A program made the translations under genes and the position numbers. The notes beneath the pieces are model-generated. The model was not told where the DNA came from. It did no database searches and was given only the letters and a program-made list of their open reading frames with translations. This document shows positions 56,848 through 64,000 of a stretch of 64,000 bases of DNA, one piece after another. Source of the stretch: CAVVAY01 sp963746465 (lineage in GTDB: Bacteria > Actinomycetota > Actinomycetes > JACCUZ01); NCBI GenBank assembly GCA_963746465.1, contig CAVVAY010000005.1, forward strand, positions 434,001 through 498,000, in the 5' to 3' direction. Position 1 is the stretch's first letter, and each line of letters opens with the position of its first letter.

Positions 56848-56942
56848 GAGGTGGACGACGACCCGGGCGGCCGGATGGTTCCAGCGGCACCCGGCGGTCG
56901 CCTGTGGGAAGCAATCGCGGCCCTCGAGGTGTTCTTGTCGGC

Positions 56943-57383
56943 ATGCCAGTCACCGGTGAGTACGCACCCAGCACGTCCGACCGGACCCGCAAGCAGGTCG
57001 AGCTCTACGAGGAGTCCGGCGGCACGAAGGGCACCACGCTGCGCGGCATGCCGGTCGTCATCCTGACCTCGCGGGGGGCCAAGAGCGGCAAGGTGCGCAA
57101 GAACGCGCTGATGCGCGTCGAGCACGACGGCGAGTACGCCGTGGTGGCATCGCTGGGCGGCGCGCCGCAGCACCCGGTCTGGTACTACAACCTGAAGGCG
57201 AACCCGCAGGTCGAGCTGCAGGACGGCCCGGACCGGGCTGACTACCTCGCCCGTGAGGTGACCGGCACGGAGAAGGCACTCTGGTGGGAGCGCGCTGTCG
57301 CGGCCTACCCCGACTACGCCGACTACCAGAAGCGCACCGACCGTGAGATCCCCGTCTTCGTGCTCGCCCCGGTCGTCGCCTAG
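56943..57383 (+). CDS. Nitroreductase/deazaflavin (F420)-dependent family protein (Ddn-like)
   Basis: The 146-residue product is a split-barrel flavin-binding protein of the Ddn family: KQVELYEESGGTKGTTLRG, MPVVILTSRGAKSGKVRKNA and HPVWYYNLKANPQVELQDG. These match F420-dependent quinone reductases of Actinomycetota. The ATG at 56943 gives MPVTGEYAPSTSDRTRKQ. It is convergent with the CocE gene, the two overlapping by four bases at their stops. It may protect the membrane quinone pool. Confidence 0.88.
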   Translation: MPVTGEYAPSTSDRTRKQVELYEESGGTKGTTLRGMPVVILTSRGAKSGKVRKNALMRVEHDGEYAVVASLGGAPQHPVWYYNLKANPQVELQDGPDRADYLAREVTGTEKALWWERAVAAYPDYADYQKRTDREIPVFVLAPVVA

Positions 57384-59323
57384 GCCAGGTCCCGCGCGAT
57401 GGTCCGGCGCCACTGCCGGCTCGCGAACGGCTCACCGTCCTGCCGGGTGCTCACGGCGATCGTCACGTCGTACGACGACGGGCCGGCCTCGACGGAGACC
57501 TCGGCCCGGGCGAGCACCGTGGTCTCCGCCCAGGCCACCTCGAACTCCGCGGTCGCCTCGGCCCGCTGGCCGAAGGTCCGGGTGTCGACCTCGACGCAGC
57601 CGGTGTAGTGCTCGCGCACGGCACCCAGCTCGACGTCGTACGCCGACCCGTGGTCGACCCGGCACGACGTCCGGCGTCCGAGCACGTCGCGCTCGACCCG
57701 CCAGGTCACGCCGTCGCCCGGGTCGTCCGCCGCCTCGGCCGCTGCGGCGGGCCAGGCCGGGGCGAGTGCCGACTCGCCGGCCACGGGCAGCACGAGGGCG
57801 GACGCCGAGCGGTCGACCCGCAGTGTCACCGGCCCCGGGGGCGCGACGGTGTTCGGCCAGTCGGCACCGGCTACCGACAGCCGTAGCCGGTGCCCGGGCG
57901 ACGGTGTCCAGGACATCGCCTCCAGCTCGACGACGACGTCCACCCACTCCTCGACGGGCATCGGCTGCGGGTCGGTCGAGGACGTGCGGTGCGTCAGGTT
58001 GAGCAGGCCGCGGCTCAGCAGCGACGACGTCCCGTCCGGGAAGACGTCGCACAGCTTCGCAGACACGGTCGCGACCGGGGCCGAGGACGACAGCCGCAGC
58101 TGCGCCCGCGGGTAGCCGAGCAGCACGAGGTCCTCCGCAGGCCACTCCCAGGTCAGCGACGCCGCGTCGTCGTACCGCTGGTCGGTCGGCTGCCCCCACG
58201 GCAGGGACCCCGCGCAGCTGTTCCAGGCGGCGGTGCCGACGTCCGGCAGCACCACGTAGGACACCTCGCCGTCGCCCAGATCCCGTTCCACCTCATGCGC
58301 ACCGGCGAGCGGCCACTGCGGCGCAGTCCGCCACTCGCCGTCTACCGTCGCCCGGTCGGCAGAGGGCGGGGTCGACGCCTGCTGGAACCAGCTGAGTGCG
58401 GGCTCCTCGTCGTACCCGTCGTCGATGCCCCGCAACCAGCGGTCCCACCAGCGCGCCATCACCGGCACCAGGTCGATGTGCGGCCCGGGCAGAGACGACG
58501 CGGTGGACATGTGGCTCCACGGCCCCAGCAGCAGGCGGTGCGGCGTGCCGTTCTCGCGCAACGCCTGAACCGTGCGGAACGTGTTGTTGCGGTAGCCGTC
58601 GGCCCAGCCGCCGACCAGCATCGTCGCGCACTGGATCCGGTCGTACGCCGGTCGCACGGAGCCGTGCCGCCAGTACGCCGAGTCGCGTTGCTCCTCCAGC
58701 CAGCGCAGCAGCCACGGCTCGAGCTCGTCGACCCGGTGCCGCCAGTCCTCCCGCCACCTGTCGCCGACCAGCGAAGGGACCGGCGGCAGCGCATTCATCG
58801 CCACCATGTACGCCGGGTAGTCGACGAGGTCCAGCAGCCGCAGCGAGCCGCCCATCTTGTGCACGTCATCGGTGAAGCGGTCGTCGGTCGCGTAGATCGC
58901 GATGACGGCCTTCAGAGCGGGCGGCCGCTCGCACGCGACCTGCAGGGAGTTGAACCCGGAGTACGACGTGCCGTACATGCCCACCGCGCCGGTGCACCAG
59001 GGCTGCTCGGCCAGCCAGGCGATCACGTCGCACAGGTCCCGCTGCTCCTGCTCGGGGTACTCGTCGGTGGCCAGCCCGTCCGACGAGCCGGTGCCGCGAA
59101 CGTCCACCCGGGCGACCGCGTAGCCGTGCTCGTCGCGGAGCCGCTGGTACTCCGGTCGGTAGGTGGCCGTGAGGTCGTCCTTGCGGTAGGGCAGCGCCTC
59201 CAGCACGCACGGCACCGGTGCGCCGCCGGCCGGAAGGAACAGTGTGGTGGCCAGGCGGGTGCCGTCCGGCAGGGGGATGAAGGCCCGCTCGGCGGTGCCG
59301 ACCCCGGCAGCGGGGTCAGCCAC
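57380..59323 (-). CDS. CocE/NonD family hydrolase (X-Pro dipeptidyl-peptidase-like)
   Basis: The 647-residue hydrolase has an N-terminal alpha/beta domain with LPYRKDDLTATYRPEYQ, DVRGTGSSDG, and the nucleophile GMYGTSYSGF (Ser120). It also has an Asp/His pair (VGGWADGYRN, LLLGPWSHM) and a C-terminal jelly-roll domain typical of PepX/CocE (LRLSVAGADWPN). Family members are cocaine esterase, acyl-transferases and dipeptidases. GTG 59323 overlaps the stop of the P1 peptidase gene by eight bases, so the two form an operon. No signal peptide, so probably cytoplasmic. Confidence 0.92.
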   Translation of the reverse strand: MADPAAGVGTAERAFIPLPDGTRLATTLFLPAGGAPVPCVLEALPYRKDDLTATYRPEYQRLRDEHGYAVARVDVRGTGSSDGLATDEYPEQEQRDLCDVIAWLAEQPWCTGAVGMYGTSYSGFNSLQVACERPPALKAVIAIYATDDRFTDDVHKMGGSLRLLDLVDYPAYMVAMNALPPVPSLVGDRWREDWRHRVDELEPWLLRWLEEQRDSAYWRHGSVRPAYDRIQCATMLVGGWADGYRNNTFRTVQALRENGTPHRLLLGPWSHMSTASSLPGPHIDLVPVMARWWDRWLRGIDDGYDEEPALSWFQQASTPPSADRATVDGEWRTAPQWPLAGAHEVERDLGDGEVSYVVLPDVGTAAWNSCAGSLPWGQPTDQRYDDAASLTWEWPAEDLVLLGYPRAQLRLSSSAPVATVSAKLCDVFPDGTSSLLSRGLLNLTHRTSSTDPQPMPVEEWVDVVVELEAMSWTPSPGHRLRLSVAGADWPNTVAPPGPVTLRVDRSASALVLPVAGESALAPAWPAAAAEAADDPGDGVTWRVERDVLGRRTSCRVDHGSAYDVELGAVREHYTGCVEVDTRTFGQRAEATAEFEVAWAETTVLARAEVSVEAGPSSYDVTIAVSTRQDGEPFASRQWRRTIARDLA

Positions 59324-60407
59324 CGTGGGCCCGCGCGACCAGCCGGGCCACCTCGTCGAACGGGAGTCCCTCGGAGCGGTGCCCGGCGACGCCGACCGTC
59401 GTGGTGGCCTGGAACAGCGCGTTGAGCACGGCCTCCTCGGTTGCTTCCACGGCGGCGGCGAAGAAGGGGTCCAGGTCGCGGCCGGACACCGGCGTACCGG
59501 GCGACGGCCGACCACGCGGAGCGCGCAGCCCGGTGGCCAGCGCCAGGAAGATCTCGCCGCTCGCGTGGTGACCCGTGCTGCCGGTCCGTCCCAGCCCGAG
59601 ACCGGCGCGGCGGGCGAGGCGCTGGCAGGCGGCTGCGTCCAGCGGTCCGTCGGTGACGACGACGACGATGCACGAGCCGGCAGGTCCCGCGACGGCACCC
59701 TCCGGCGGGCGCAGCCGTGCGCCGACCGGCACCCCGGCCACGGTCAGCCGCTCGGAGTCGCCGAAGTTCGCCAGCACGAGGGCGCCGACGACGTGCCCGG
59801 ACGGCACCAACCGGGACGCTGTCCCGATGCCGCCCTTCCAGTCGAAGCACGACATCCCGGCCCCGGCGCCGATGGCCCCCTCGTCGGGGGGCAGCACGGT
59901 GCCGACCGAGGCACGGGCCGCGGACAGGGCCTCGCGGACGTCGTCCCGGGTGACCTGCATCCGGCGCGCGTCGTTGAGGAACGAGTCGTCGCACTCTGCG
60001 ACCAGCGGGATGACGACGTCCTCGACACCGATCGCCGGCTCCTCCTCGGACAGCAGCTCGCACGCCGCGTCGTAGACCCGGCCGACCTGCATGGTCGAGG
60101 TCAGGAACACCGGTGTCTCGGCCAGTCCCCACTCCTGCATCGCCAGGAAACCCGTGCACTCACCGGCGCCGTTCAGCACCGCTCCGCCGGCCGGCACGGG
60201 GGACCGGAAGCAGTTGCCGCCCGGGTCGAGCACCGTGACACCGGTGCGGGCGACGCCGCGACCGCGCGGCGGCGCCGGCTCGTCACGCCAGACCGTCAGG
60301 TGCCCCACACCCACGCCGGGGACGTCGAGCACCGACGACGTCGGACCCGGGGGAAGCAGTCCGATCCTGACTGGCAGGTCAGCGGCGCGAGGCACGCGTG
60401 ACAGCAT
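59316..60407 (-). CDS. P1 family peptidase (DmpA/BapA type, autoprocessed)
   Basis: The 363-residue protein shows the family's LDVPGVGVGHLTVW start and the autoprocessing site GPAGSCIVVVVTDGPL. There the Ser (about residue 245) becomes the N-terminal nucleophile of the small subunit after self-cleavage, as in DmpA L-aminopeptidase/D-esterase. Members release N-terminal residues, including D- and beta-amino acids, from short peptides and amides. ATG 60407 is preferred; GTG 60395 is an alternative. The weaker dyad (60365-60384) falls inside its first codons. Cotranscribed with the CocE hydrolase and divergent from the deacetylase-like gene. Confidence 0.88.
   Translation of the reverse strand: MLSRVPRAADLPVRIGLLPPGPTSSVLDVPGVGVGHLTVWRDEPAPPRGRGVARTGVTVLDPGGNCFRSPVPAGGAVLNGAGECTGFLAMQEWGLAETPVFLTSTMQVGRVYDAACELLSEEEPAIGVEDVVIPLVAECDDSFLNDARRMQVTRDDVREALSAARASVGTVLPPDEGAIGAGAGMSCFDWKGGIGTASRLVPSGHVVGALVLANFGDSERLTVAGVPVGARLRPPEGAVAGPAGSCIVVVVTDGPLDAAACQRLARRAGLGLGRTGSTGHHASGEIFLALATGLRAPRGRPSPGTPVSGRDLDPFFAAAVEATEEAVLNALFQATTTVGVAGHRSEGLPFDEVARLVARAHGG
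60365..60384. promoter_or_regulatory. Weak 8-4-8 dyad, possible third TetR operator
   Basis: TCCTGACT (60365-60372), GGCA, GGTCAGCG (60377-60384) match the perfect dyad at 48868-48887 in 12 of 16 arm positions, with the same spacer. It lies at the 5' end of the P1-peptidase gene, 31 bases before the ATG of the divergent deacetylase-like gene. It is weaker than the other two sites and could be chance. Confidence 0.35.
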
Positions 60408-60414
60408 GCACCAC

Positions 60415-61479
60415 ATGGGCACGCTGCCACCTGTGGTCTGGTCGCCCGAGGTGCTGCGTCACGAGCCCGGCGCCGAGATCTGGGTGGGCGTGAGCACACC
60501 GGGCACCGAGGTGCCGGGACGCGCGCGGGTCCTCCTCGACGCGGTCACGACAGCCGGTGCCGAGGTGGTGCCTGCGCAGCCGCACGACGACGGCCTGCTG
60601 CGCCGGGTGCACGATCCCGGGATGCTGCGGCACCTGGAGACCGTCGCCGACCACTGGGCGGCGGGGGAGTACCAGTCCCTCGTCGGGCAGGACCGGGTGG
60701 TGCCGTACTTCTTCCCGACCGCGGGGATGCTCGACGGCCTGCCCGCCACCCTGCCCACGGCGACGCATGCCCGGGCCGGTGTCTGGTGCTACGACACCAT
60801 GACCCTGGTCGGGCCCGGCACCTGGGCGGCGGCCCGGGCCGCTGTCGATGTCGCTCTCACGGCCTGCGACCTCGTCGCAGCGGGAGCGCCGGCGGCCTAC
60901 GCGCTGGTGCGCCCGCCGGGGCACCACGCGACCCGGCGTGCGTTCGGCGGCTCCTGCTACCTCAACAACGCGGCGGTCGCGGCCGAGGCGCTGCGCGAGC
61001 ACGGGCACGACCGGGTCGCCGTCATCGACATCGACGCCCACCACGGCAACGGCACCCAGGCCGTGTTCTGGGAACGCGCCGACGTGTTCTACGGCTCGCT
61101 GCACGTCGACCCGGGCGCCGGCTGGTTCCCGCACGTCGTGGGGCACGCGCAGGAGACCGGCGAGGGTCCGGGGGCCGGGTCGACGTACAACCAGCCGCTG
61201 GCCCCGGGCACCGCGGACGACGGCTGGCTGGCCGCGCTGGGAGACATCTGCCACCGGGCCGCCGCCCACGGCGCGCAGGCCCTGGTCGTGTCCCTCGGCG
61301 TGGACGCGGCCGGTGCCGACCCGGAGAGCCCGCTCGAGGTCAGCACCGACGGCTTCGGTCGCGCCGGTCGGCTGCTGGCCGCGCTGGGCCTGCCGACCGT
61401 GCTGGTCCACGAGGGCGGCTACGACCTGGGACGGCTCGGACCGGACACGGTCGCGGTCCTGTCCGGGTTCGGGTCCTGA
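60415..61479 (+). CDS. Histone deacetylase/acetylpolyamine amidohydrolase family protein
   Basis: The 354-residue zinc-dependent deacetylase-fold protein shows RPPGHHATRRAF (His170-His171), VAVIDIDAHHGNGTQAVFWE with the zinc ligands Asp207 and His209, SLHVDPGAGWFPHVVG, and SLGVDAAG with a later metal Asp. The end HEGGYDLGRLG is typical. Bacterial members deacetylate polyamines, acetoin-utilisation substrates or acetyl-lysine. ATG 60415 is 31 bases from the weak dyad and eight bases from the divergent peptidase start. Its place beside amide-cleaving and demethylating enzymes suggests it removes an acyl group from the same substrate. Confidence 0.92.
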   Translation: MGTLPPVVWSPEVLRHEPGAEIWVGVSTPGTEVPGRARVLLDAVTTAGAEVVPAQPHDDGLLRRVHDPGMLRHLETVADHWAAGEYQSLVGQDRVVPYFFPTAGMLDGLPATLPTATHARAGVWCYDTMTLVGPGTWAAARAAVDVALTACDLVAAGAPAAYALVRPPGHHATRRAFGGSCYLNNAAVAAEALREHGHDRVAVIDIDAHHGNGTQAVFWERADVFYGSLHVDPGAGWFPHVVGHAQETGEGPGAGSTYNQPLAPGTADDGWLAALGDICHRAAAHGAQALVVSLGVDAAGADPESPLEVSTDGFGRAGRLLAALGLPTVLVHEGGYDLGRLGPDTVAVLSGFGS

Positions 61480-61483
61480 GCCG

Positions 61484-62464
61484 TCAGGTCGACGGGTAGG
61501 TCAGCCCGATCTGGCGGCGTACCTCGTCCATCGTCCGCATGATCGCCACCGACTCGTCCAGCGGCATGACGTCGCTCTCCAGCCGGCCGTCGCGCAGGCA
61601 GGCCATCACCTCGGCCGCCTCGTGCCGCAGGCCCAGGCCCTCGTGCGGCTGCTCGAACCGCTCGACCGATCCGTCGCGCCGGGTCAGCGTGAACGACGAC
61701 GGCGCGTAGAACACCGAGTCGATCTCGAGTCGTGCATCGGTGCCGACGACGGCCGCCCGGTTGGGCCCCACCCCCGAGAGCGTGGTGGTGAGCACGGCCT
61801 GCGCCCCGCCGTCGTACTGCGTGAGCATCGAGGTGGTGGCATCGACACCGGTGAACGCAGCCGTGCTCACCGCGGTCACCCCGGTCGGCTCGCCGAGCAC
61901 CATCGAGGCGAACGAGACGGGGTAGATGCCCAGGTCGAGCAGCGCGCCGCCGCCGAGGTCCGGCGCGAGCAGCCGGTGGGCCGGGTCGTCGGGGAACCAT
62001 TGGCAGTGATCGGCGACGACCAGCCGGACGTCTCCCAGCGCACCTGTGGCGAGCAGCTCACGGACCCGCACCATGTGCGGCACGAACCGGGCCCACATCG
62101 CCTCCATCAGGAACACGCCGCGGGCCCGGGCAGCGTCCACCAGGGCCTGCGCCTCAGCGGCATCCATCGTGAACGGCTTCTCCAGCAGCACCGCCTTGCC
62201 GGCGTCGATCGCGAGCATGGCCGCGTCGTGATGGCCGGGGTGGATGGTGGACACGTAGACGACGTCGACGTCGTCGTCGGCGACCAGCTCGGCGTACGAC
62301 GGGTGGGCCTTCGGCACGCCGTGCTCCCCGGCGAAGGCGTCGGCGCTGGCTGCCTGTCGCGAGCCCACCGCGACCACCTCGGCGTCCGGCAGCAGCCGGA
62401 GGTCCTCGACGAAGGCCGAGGCGATCCCTCCGGTGCCGACTACTCCCCAGCGGATGCTGCTCAC
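61484..62464 (-). CDS. Gfo/Idh/MocA family oxidoreductase
   Basis: The 326-residue NAD(P)-dependent enzyme has a Rossmann N-domain (SSIRWGVVGTGGIASAFVED), the conserved EKPF (KAVLLEKPFTMDAAEAQALV) and the C-terminal fold (LLDLGIYPVSFASMVLGEP). It resembles dehydrogenases of sugars, inositol or dihydrodiols. The start GTG at 62464 overlaps the stop of the upstream DUF998 gene by four bases, so they are cotranscribed. It converges with the deacetylase-like gene. Confidence 0.9.
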   Translation of the reverse strand: MSSIRWGVVGTGGIASAFVEDLRLLPDAEVVAVGSRQAASADAFAGEHGVPKAHPSYAELVADDDVDVVYVSTIHPGHHDAAMLAIDAGKAVLLEKPFTMDAAEAQALVDAARARGVFLMEAMWARFVPHMVRVRELLATGALGDVRLVVADHCQWFPDDPAHRLLAPDLGGGALLDLGIYPVSFASMVLGEPTGVTAVSTAAFTGVDATTSMLTQYDGGAQAVLTTTLSGVGPNRAAVVGTDARLEIDSVFYAPSSFTLTRRDGSVERFEQPHEGLGLRHEAAEVMACLRDGRLESDVMPLDESVAIMRTMDEVRRQIGLTYPST

Positions 62465-63057
62465 GATCTCCTCCTCGATCCCCAGGCGGCCAGCAGGGGC
62501 CACACCGCCTGCGCGCCGGCGGCCGCACGTTCGGACAGCCCGACCCGTTCGCTGTCGGCGACCAGCTCGAGAAAGAACCATCCCACCAGCCCGAGCAGCA
62601 CCGCGCCGGCCGCCACCGAGGTCGCCGGCCGCAGCGGCCAGTCCGCCGACACCGACCGGCCGGCGAGCAGCGGCCAGGCGCCCAGGGACATGAAAGCCAC
62701 TCCTGCGGCCGCGGTGTGCGCAGCCGAGCCGCCGCCGTCGGCCGGCTGCGGGAAGGCGGCGATCAGCAGCGTCGCCACGCCGCCCAGCCCGAGCACCACC
62801 CGGCCCGTGGTCGCGGCGGGGCGCAGGGCCAGCGCGGTCGTCAGGTGGCAGGCTCCCAGCCCGGCCAGGGCCGTCGTCATCAGCCAGCGGTCGTCGGCGC
62901 CGTGCGCAGCCAGGGCGCTGATCGTCTGGACCAGCGGGTCGAACCCGCCGCGCTGCCGGCTCGCTGCCCAGGTCCAGCCGCCGACGAGCAGCACCGGCGC
63001 GGCCGTCGCCGACAGCTGCCCCCACCAGGGGGTACGGCGGCTCGGCACGGGCCGCAT
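62461..63057 (-). CDS. DUF998 family membrane protein
   Basis: The 198-residue polytopic membrane protein has about six hydrophobic segments (LVGGWTWAASRQRGGFDPLV, LAGLGACHLTTALALRP, RVVLGLGGVATLLIAAFPQP, AVLLGLVGWFFLELV). The GGFDPLVQTISALAAHG stretch after the first helix is the usual mark of DUF998. The function is unknown. ATG 63057 is the first in frame. It precedes the oxidoreductase gene and is divergent from ppdK. Confidence 0.85.
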   Translation of the reverse strand: MRPVPSRRTPWWGQLSATAAPVLLVGGWTWAASRQRGGFDPLVQTISALAAHGADDRWLMTTALAGLGACHLTTALALRPAATTGRVVLGLGGVATLLIAAFPQPADGGGSAAHTAAAGVAFMSLGAWPLLAGRSVSADWPLRPATSVAAGAVLLGLVGWFFLELVADSERVGLSERAAAGAQAVWPLLAAWGSRRRS

Positions 63058-63133
63058 CCTCGCACGGGGGCGGCTGGGTAGGCTCCGCAGAGAGACTTGC
63101 CGGATCGACGACGATCACGCGAGGAGCACCACC

Positions 63134-64000
63134 GTGACGAAGTACGTCTACGACTTCACCGAAGGCAGCAGGGACATGAAGGACCTGCTCGGCGGCAAGG
63201 GCGCGAACCTCGCGGAGATGACCAATCTCGGCCTCCCGGTGCCACCCGGCTTCACGATCACGACCGAGGCCTGCAAGACCTACCTGGACAGCGGCGAGGA
63301 GCCGGCCGAGCTGCGTGACGAGGTGAGCACCCACCTCGACGCCCTCGAGCAGGCGATGGGCCGGCGGCTGGGCCAGTCCGACGACCCGTTGCTGGTGTCG
63401 GTGCGCTCCGGGGCGAAGTTCTCGATGCCCGGGATGATGGAGACGGTCCTCAACATCGGGCTCAACGACGACTCGGTCCAGGGGCTGGCCAAGCAGACCG
63501 GCAGCGAGCGGTTCGCCTGGGACTCCTACCGGCGGCTGATCCAGATGTTCGGCAAGACGGTGCTCGACATCGACGGTGAGCACTTCGAGGACGCCATCGC
63601 GGCGGCCAAGAAGACCCGGGGCAGCGACAACGACCTCGACCTGGACGAGAACGACCTGCGCGGCATCGTCGACACGTTCAAGGGCATCGTGCGTGAGCAT
63701 GCCGGCCGCGAGTTCCCGACCGACCCGCGCGAGCAGATGGACCTGGCCGTCCGCGCGGTCTTCGAGTCCTGGAACGCGCCGCGCGCCGTGCTCTACCGGC
63801 GCCAGGAGCGCATCCCGGCCGACCTCGGTACCGCGGTCAACGTGATGTCCATGGTGTTCGGCAACCTCGGCATGGACTCCGGCACCGGGGTCGCCTTCAC
63901 CCGCGACCCGGGTTCGGGGCAGCAGGGCATCTACGGCGACTACCTGCAGAACGCGCAGGGTGAGGACGTCGTGGCCGGCATCCGCAACACGTTGCCGCTG
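63134..64000 (+). CDS. ppdK: Pyruvate, phosphate dikinase, 5' part
   Basis: The 289 visible codons encode the N-terminal nucleotide-binding domain of PPDK, which interconverts pyruvate, ATP and phosphate with phosphoenolpyruvate, AMP and diphosphate. Seen are YDFTEGSRDMKDLLGGKGAN, LVSVRSGAKFSMPGMMETVL, DSYRRLIQMFGKTVL and SMVFGNLGMDSGTGVAFTRD, all PPDK signatures. The His-domain and PEP domain lie beyond the window. GTG 63134 has GAGGAG eight bases upstream. A TAGGCT at 63076-63081 may be its -10 box. Confidence 0.96.
   Translation, partial: MTKYVYDFTEGSRDMKDLLGGKGANLAEMTNLGLPVPPGFTITTEACKTYLDSGEEPAELRDEVSTHLDALEQAMGRRLGQSDDPLLVSVRSGAKFSMPGMMETVLNIGLNDDSVQGLAKQTGSERFAWDSYRRLIQMFGKTVLDIDGEHFEDAIAAAKKTRGSDNDLDLDENDLRGIVDTFKGIVREHAGREFPTDPREQMDLAVRAVFESWNAPRAVLYRRQERIPADLGTAVNVMSMVFGNLGMDSGTGVAFTRDPGSGQQGIYGDYLQNAQGEDVVAGIRNTLPL

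Noticed and set aside
1..64000. CRISPR arrays, IS elements, prophage and tRNA/rRNA genes
   Set aside because: No regularly spaced repeats, transposase or integrase-type proteins, or tRNA-like cloverleaf sequences were recognised by eye; a dedicated tRNA scan would settle small RNA genes.

Overview
The window is G+C-rich bacterial DNA with dense, frequently overlapping genes and many GTG starts. The gene order DUF3097-hrcA-dnaJ-rsmE, phoH-ybeY-corC-era, recO/uppS-zur-glyS-dusB and ppdK is typical of Actinomycetota. Leaderless -10/start arrangements, an actinobacterial-type leuA leader peptide, a mycobacterial-type LexA box and a DUF222-HNH gene agree with this. A Nocardioidaceae/Propionibacteriales-like member is my best inference; no rRNA or tRNA is present to settle it. 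I saw no IS element, prophage, CRISPR array or tRNA gene.

Layout. 1-13 kb is housekeeping: DUF3097 (partial), HrcA behind a CIRCE operator, DnaJ2, a frameshifted rsmE, an ECF sigma factor with an overlapping membrane GerMN/Gmad2 partner, HIT protein, serine hydrolase, PhoH, YbeY, CorC-like protein, a degenerate cytidine-deaminase remnant, AI-2E transporter, Era, and an HATPase anti-sigma-type protein. 13-19.7 kb holds two tandem double-GNAT proteins, a leuA gene behind a leaderless attenuation peptide, a small Cys-containing protein, a LexA-controlled DUF222/HNH nuclease-like protein and another GNAT. 19.8-31 kb holds a cytosine-deaminase-like amidohydrolase, recO, a secreted penicillin acylase, uppS, a methyltransferase, a frameshifted glycerophosphodiesterase, Zur, a ZIP transporter behind a Zur box, and glyS. 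31-43 kb holds a frameshifted aminoglycoside-phosphotransferase-like gene, a hydrolase, a DesK/DesR-like two-component pair, a frameshifted secreted lysyl-oxidase-like gene, a Tat-exported PQQ-type dehydrogenase, dusB, a secreted BNR protein, a lipoprotein and an S9 oligopeptidase.

43-61.5 kb is the accessory region of most interest. It carries a complete five-gene Dpp/Opp ABC importer, a PYROXD2/phytoene-desaturase-like FAD enzyme, two Rieske oxygenases of the choline/carnitine/betaine type (bridging Glu), a SolA/sarcosine-oxidase-like flavoenzyme and a TetR regulator. Further on come a DmpA/P1 peptidase with a CocE-type hydrolase and a divergent acetylpolyamine/histone-deacetylase-like enzyme. 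A shared 8-4-8 dyad (TACTGACT-N4-AGTCAGTA) lies before the ABC operon/S9 peptidase and before the FAD-Rieske operon, and a weaker copy lies at the P1-peptidase/deacetylase divergence. I read this as one TetR regulon for uptake, deacylation and oxidative N-demethylation of a methylated or quaternary amine, possibly peptide- or amide-linked. The substrate is unknown.

Four genes (rsmE, glycerophosphodiesterase, aminoglycoside-phosphotransferase-like, lysyl-oxidase-like) are each broken by exactly one extra G or C, three of them in a run of three or more. Systematic sequencing over-calls are more likely than four real pseudogenes. The window ends inside DUF3097 (left) and inside ppdK (right).
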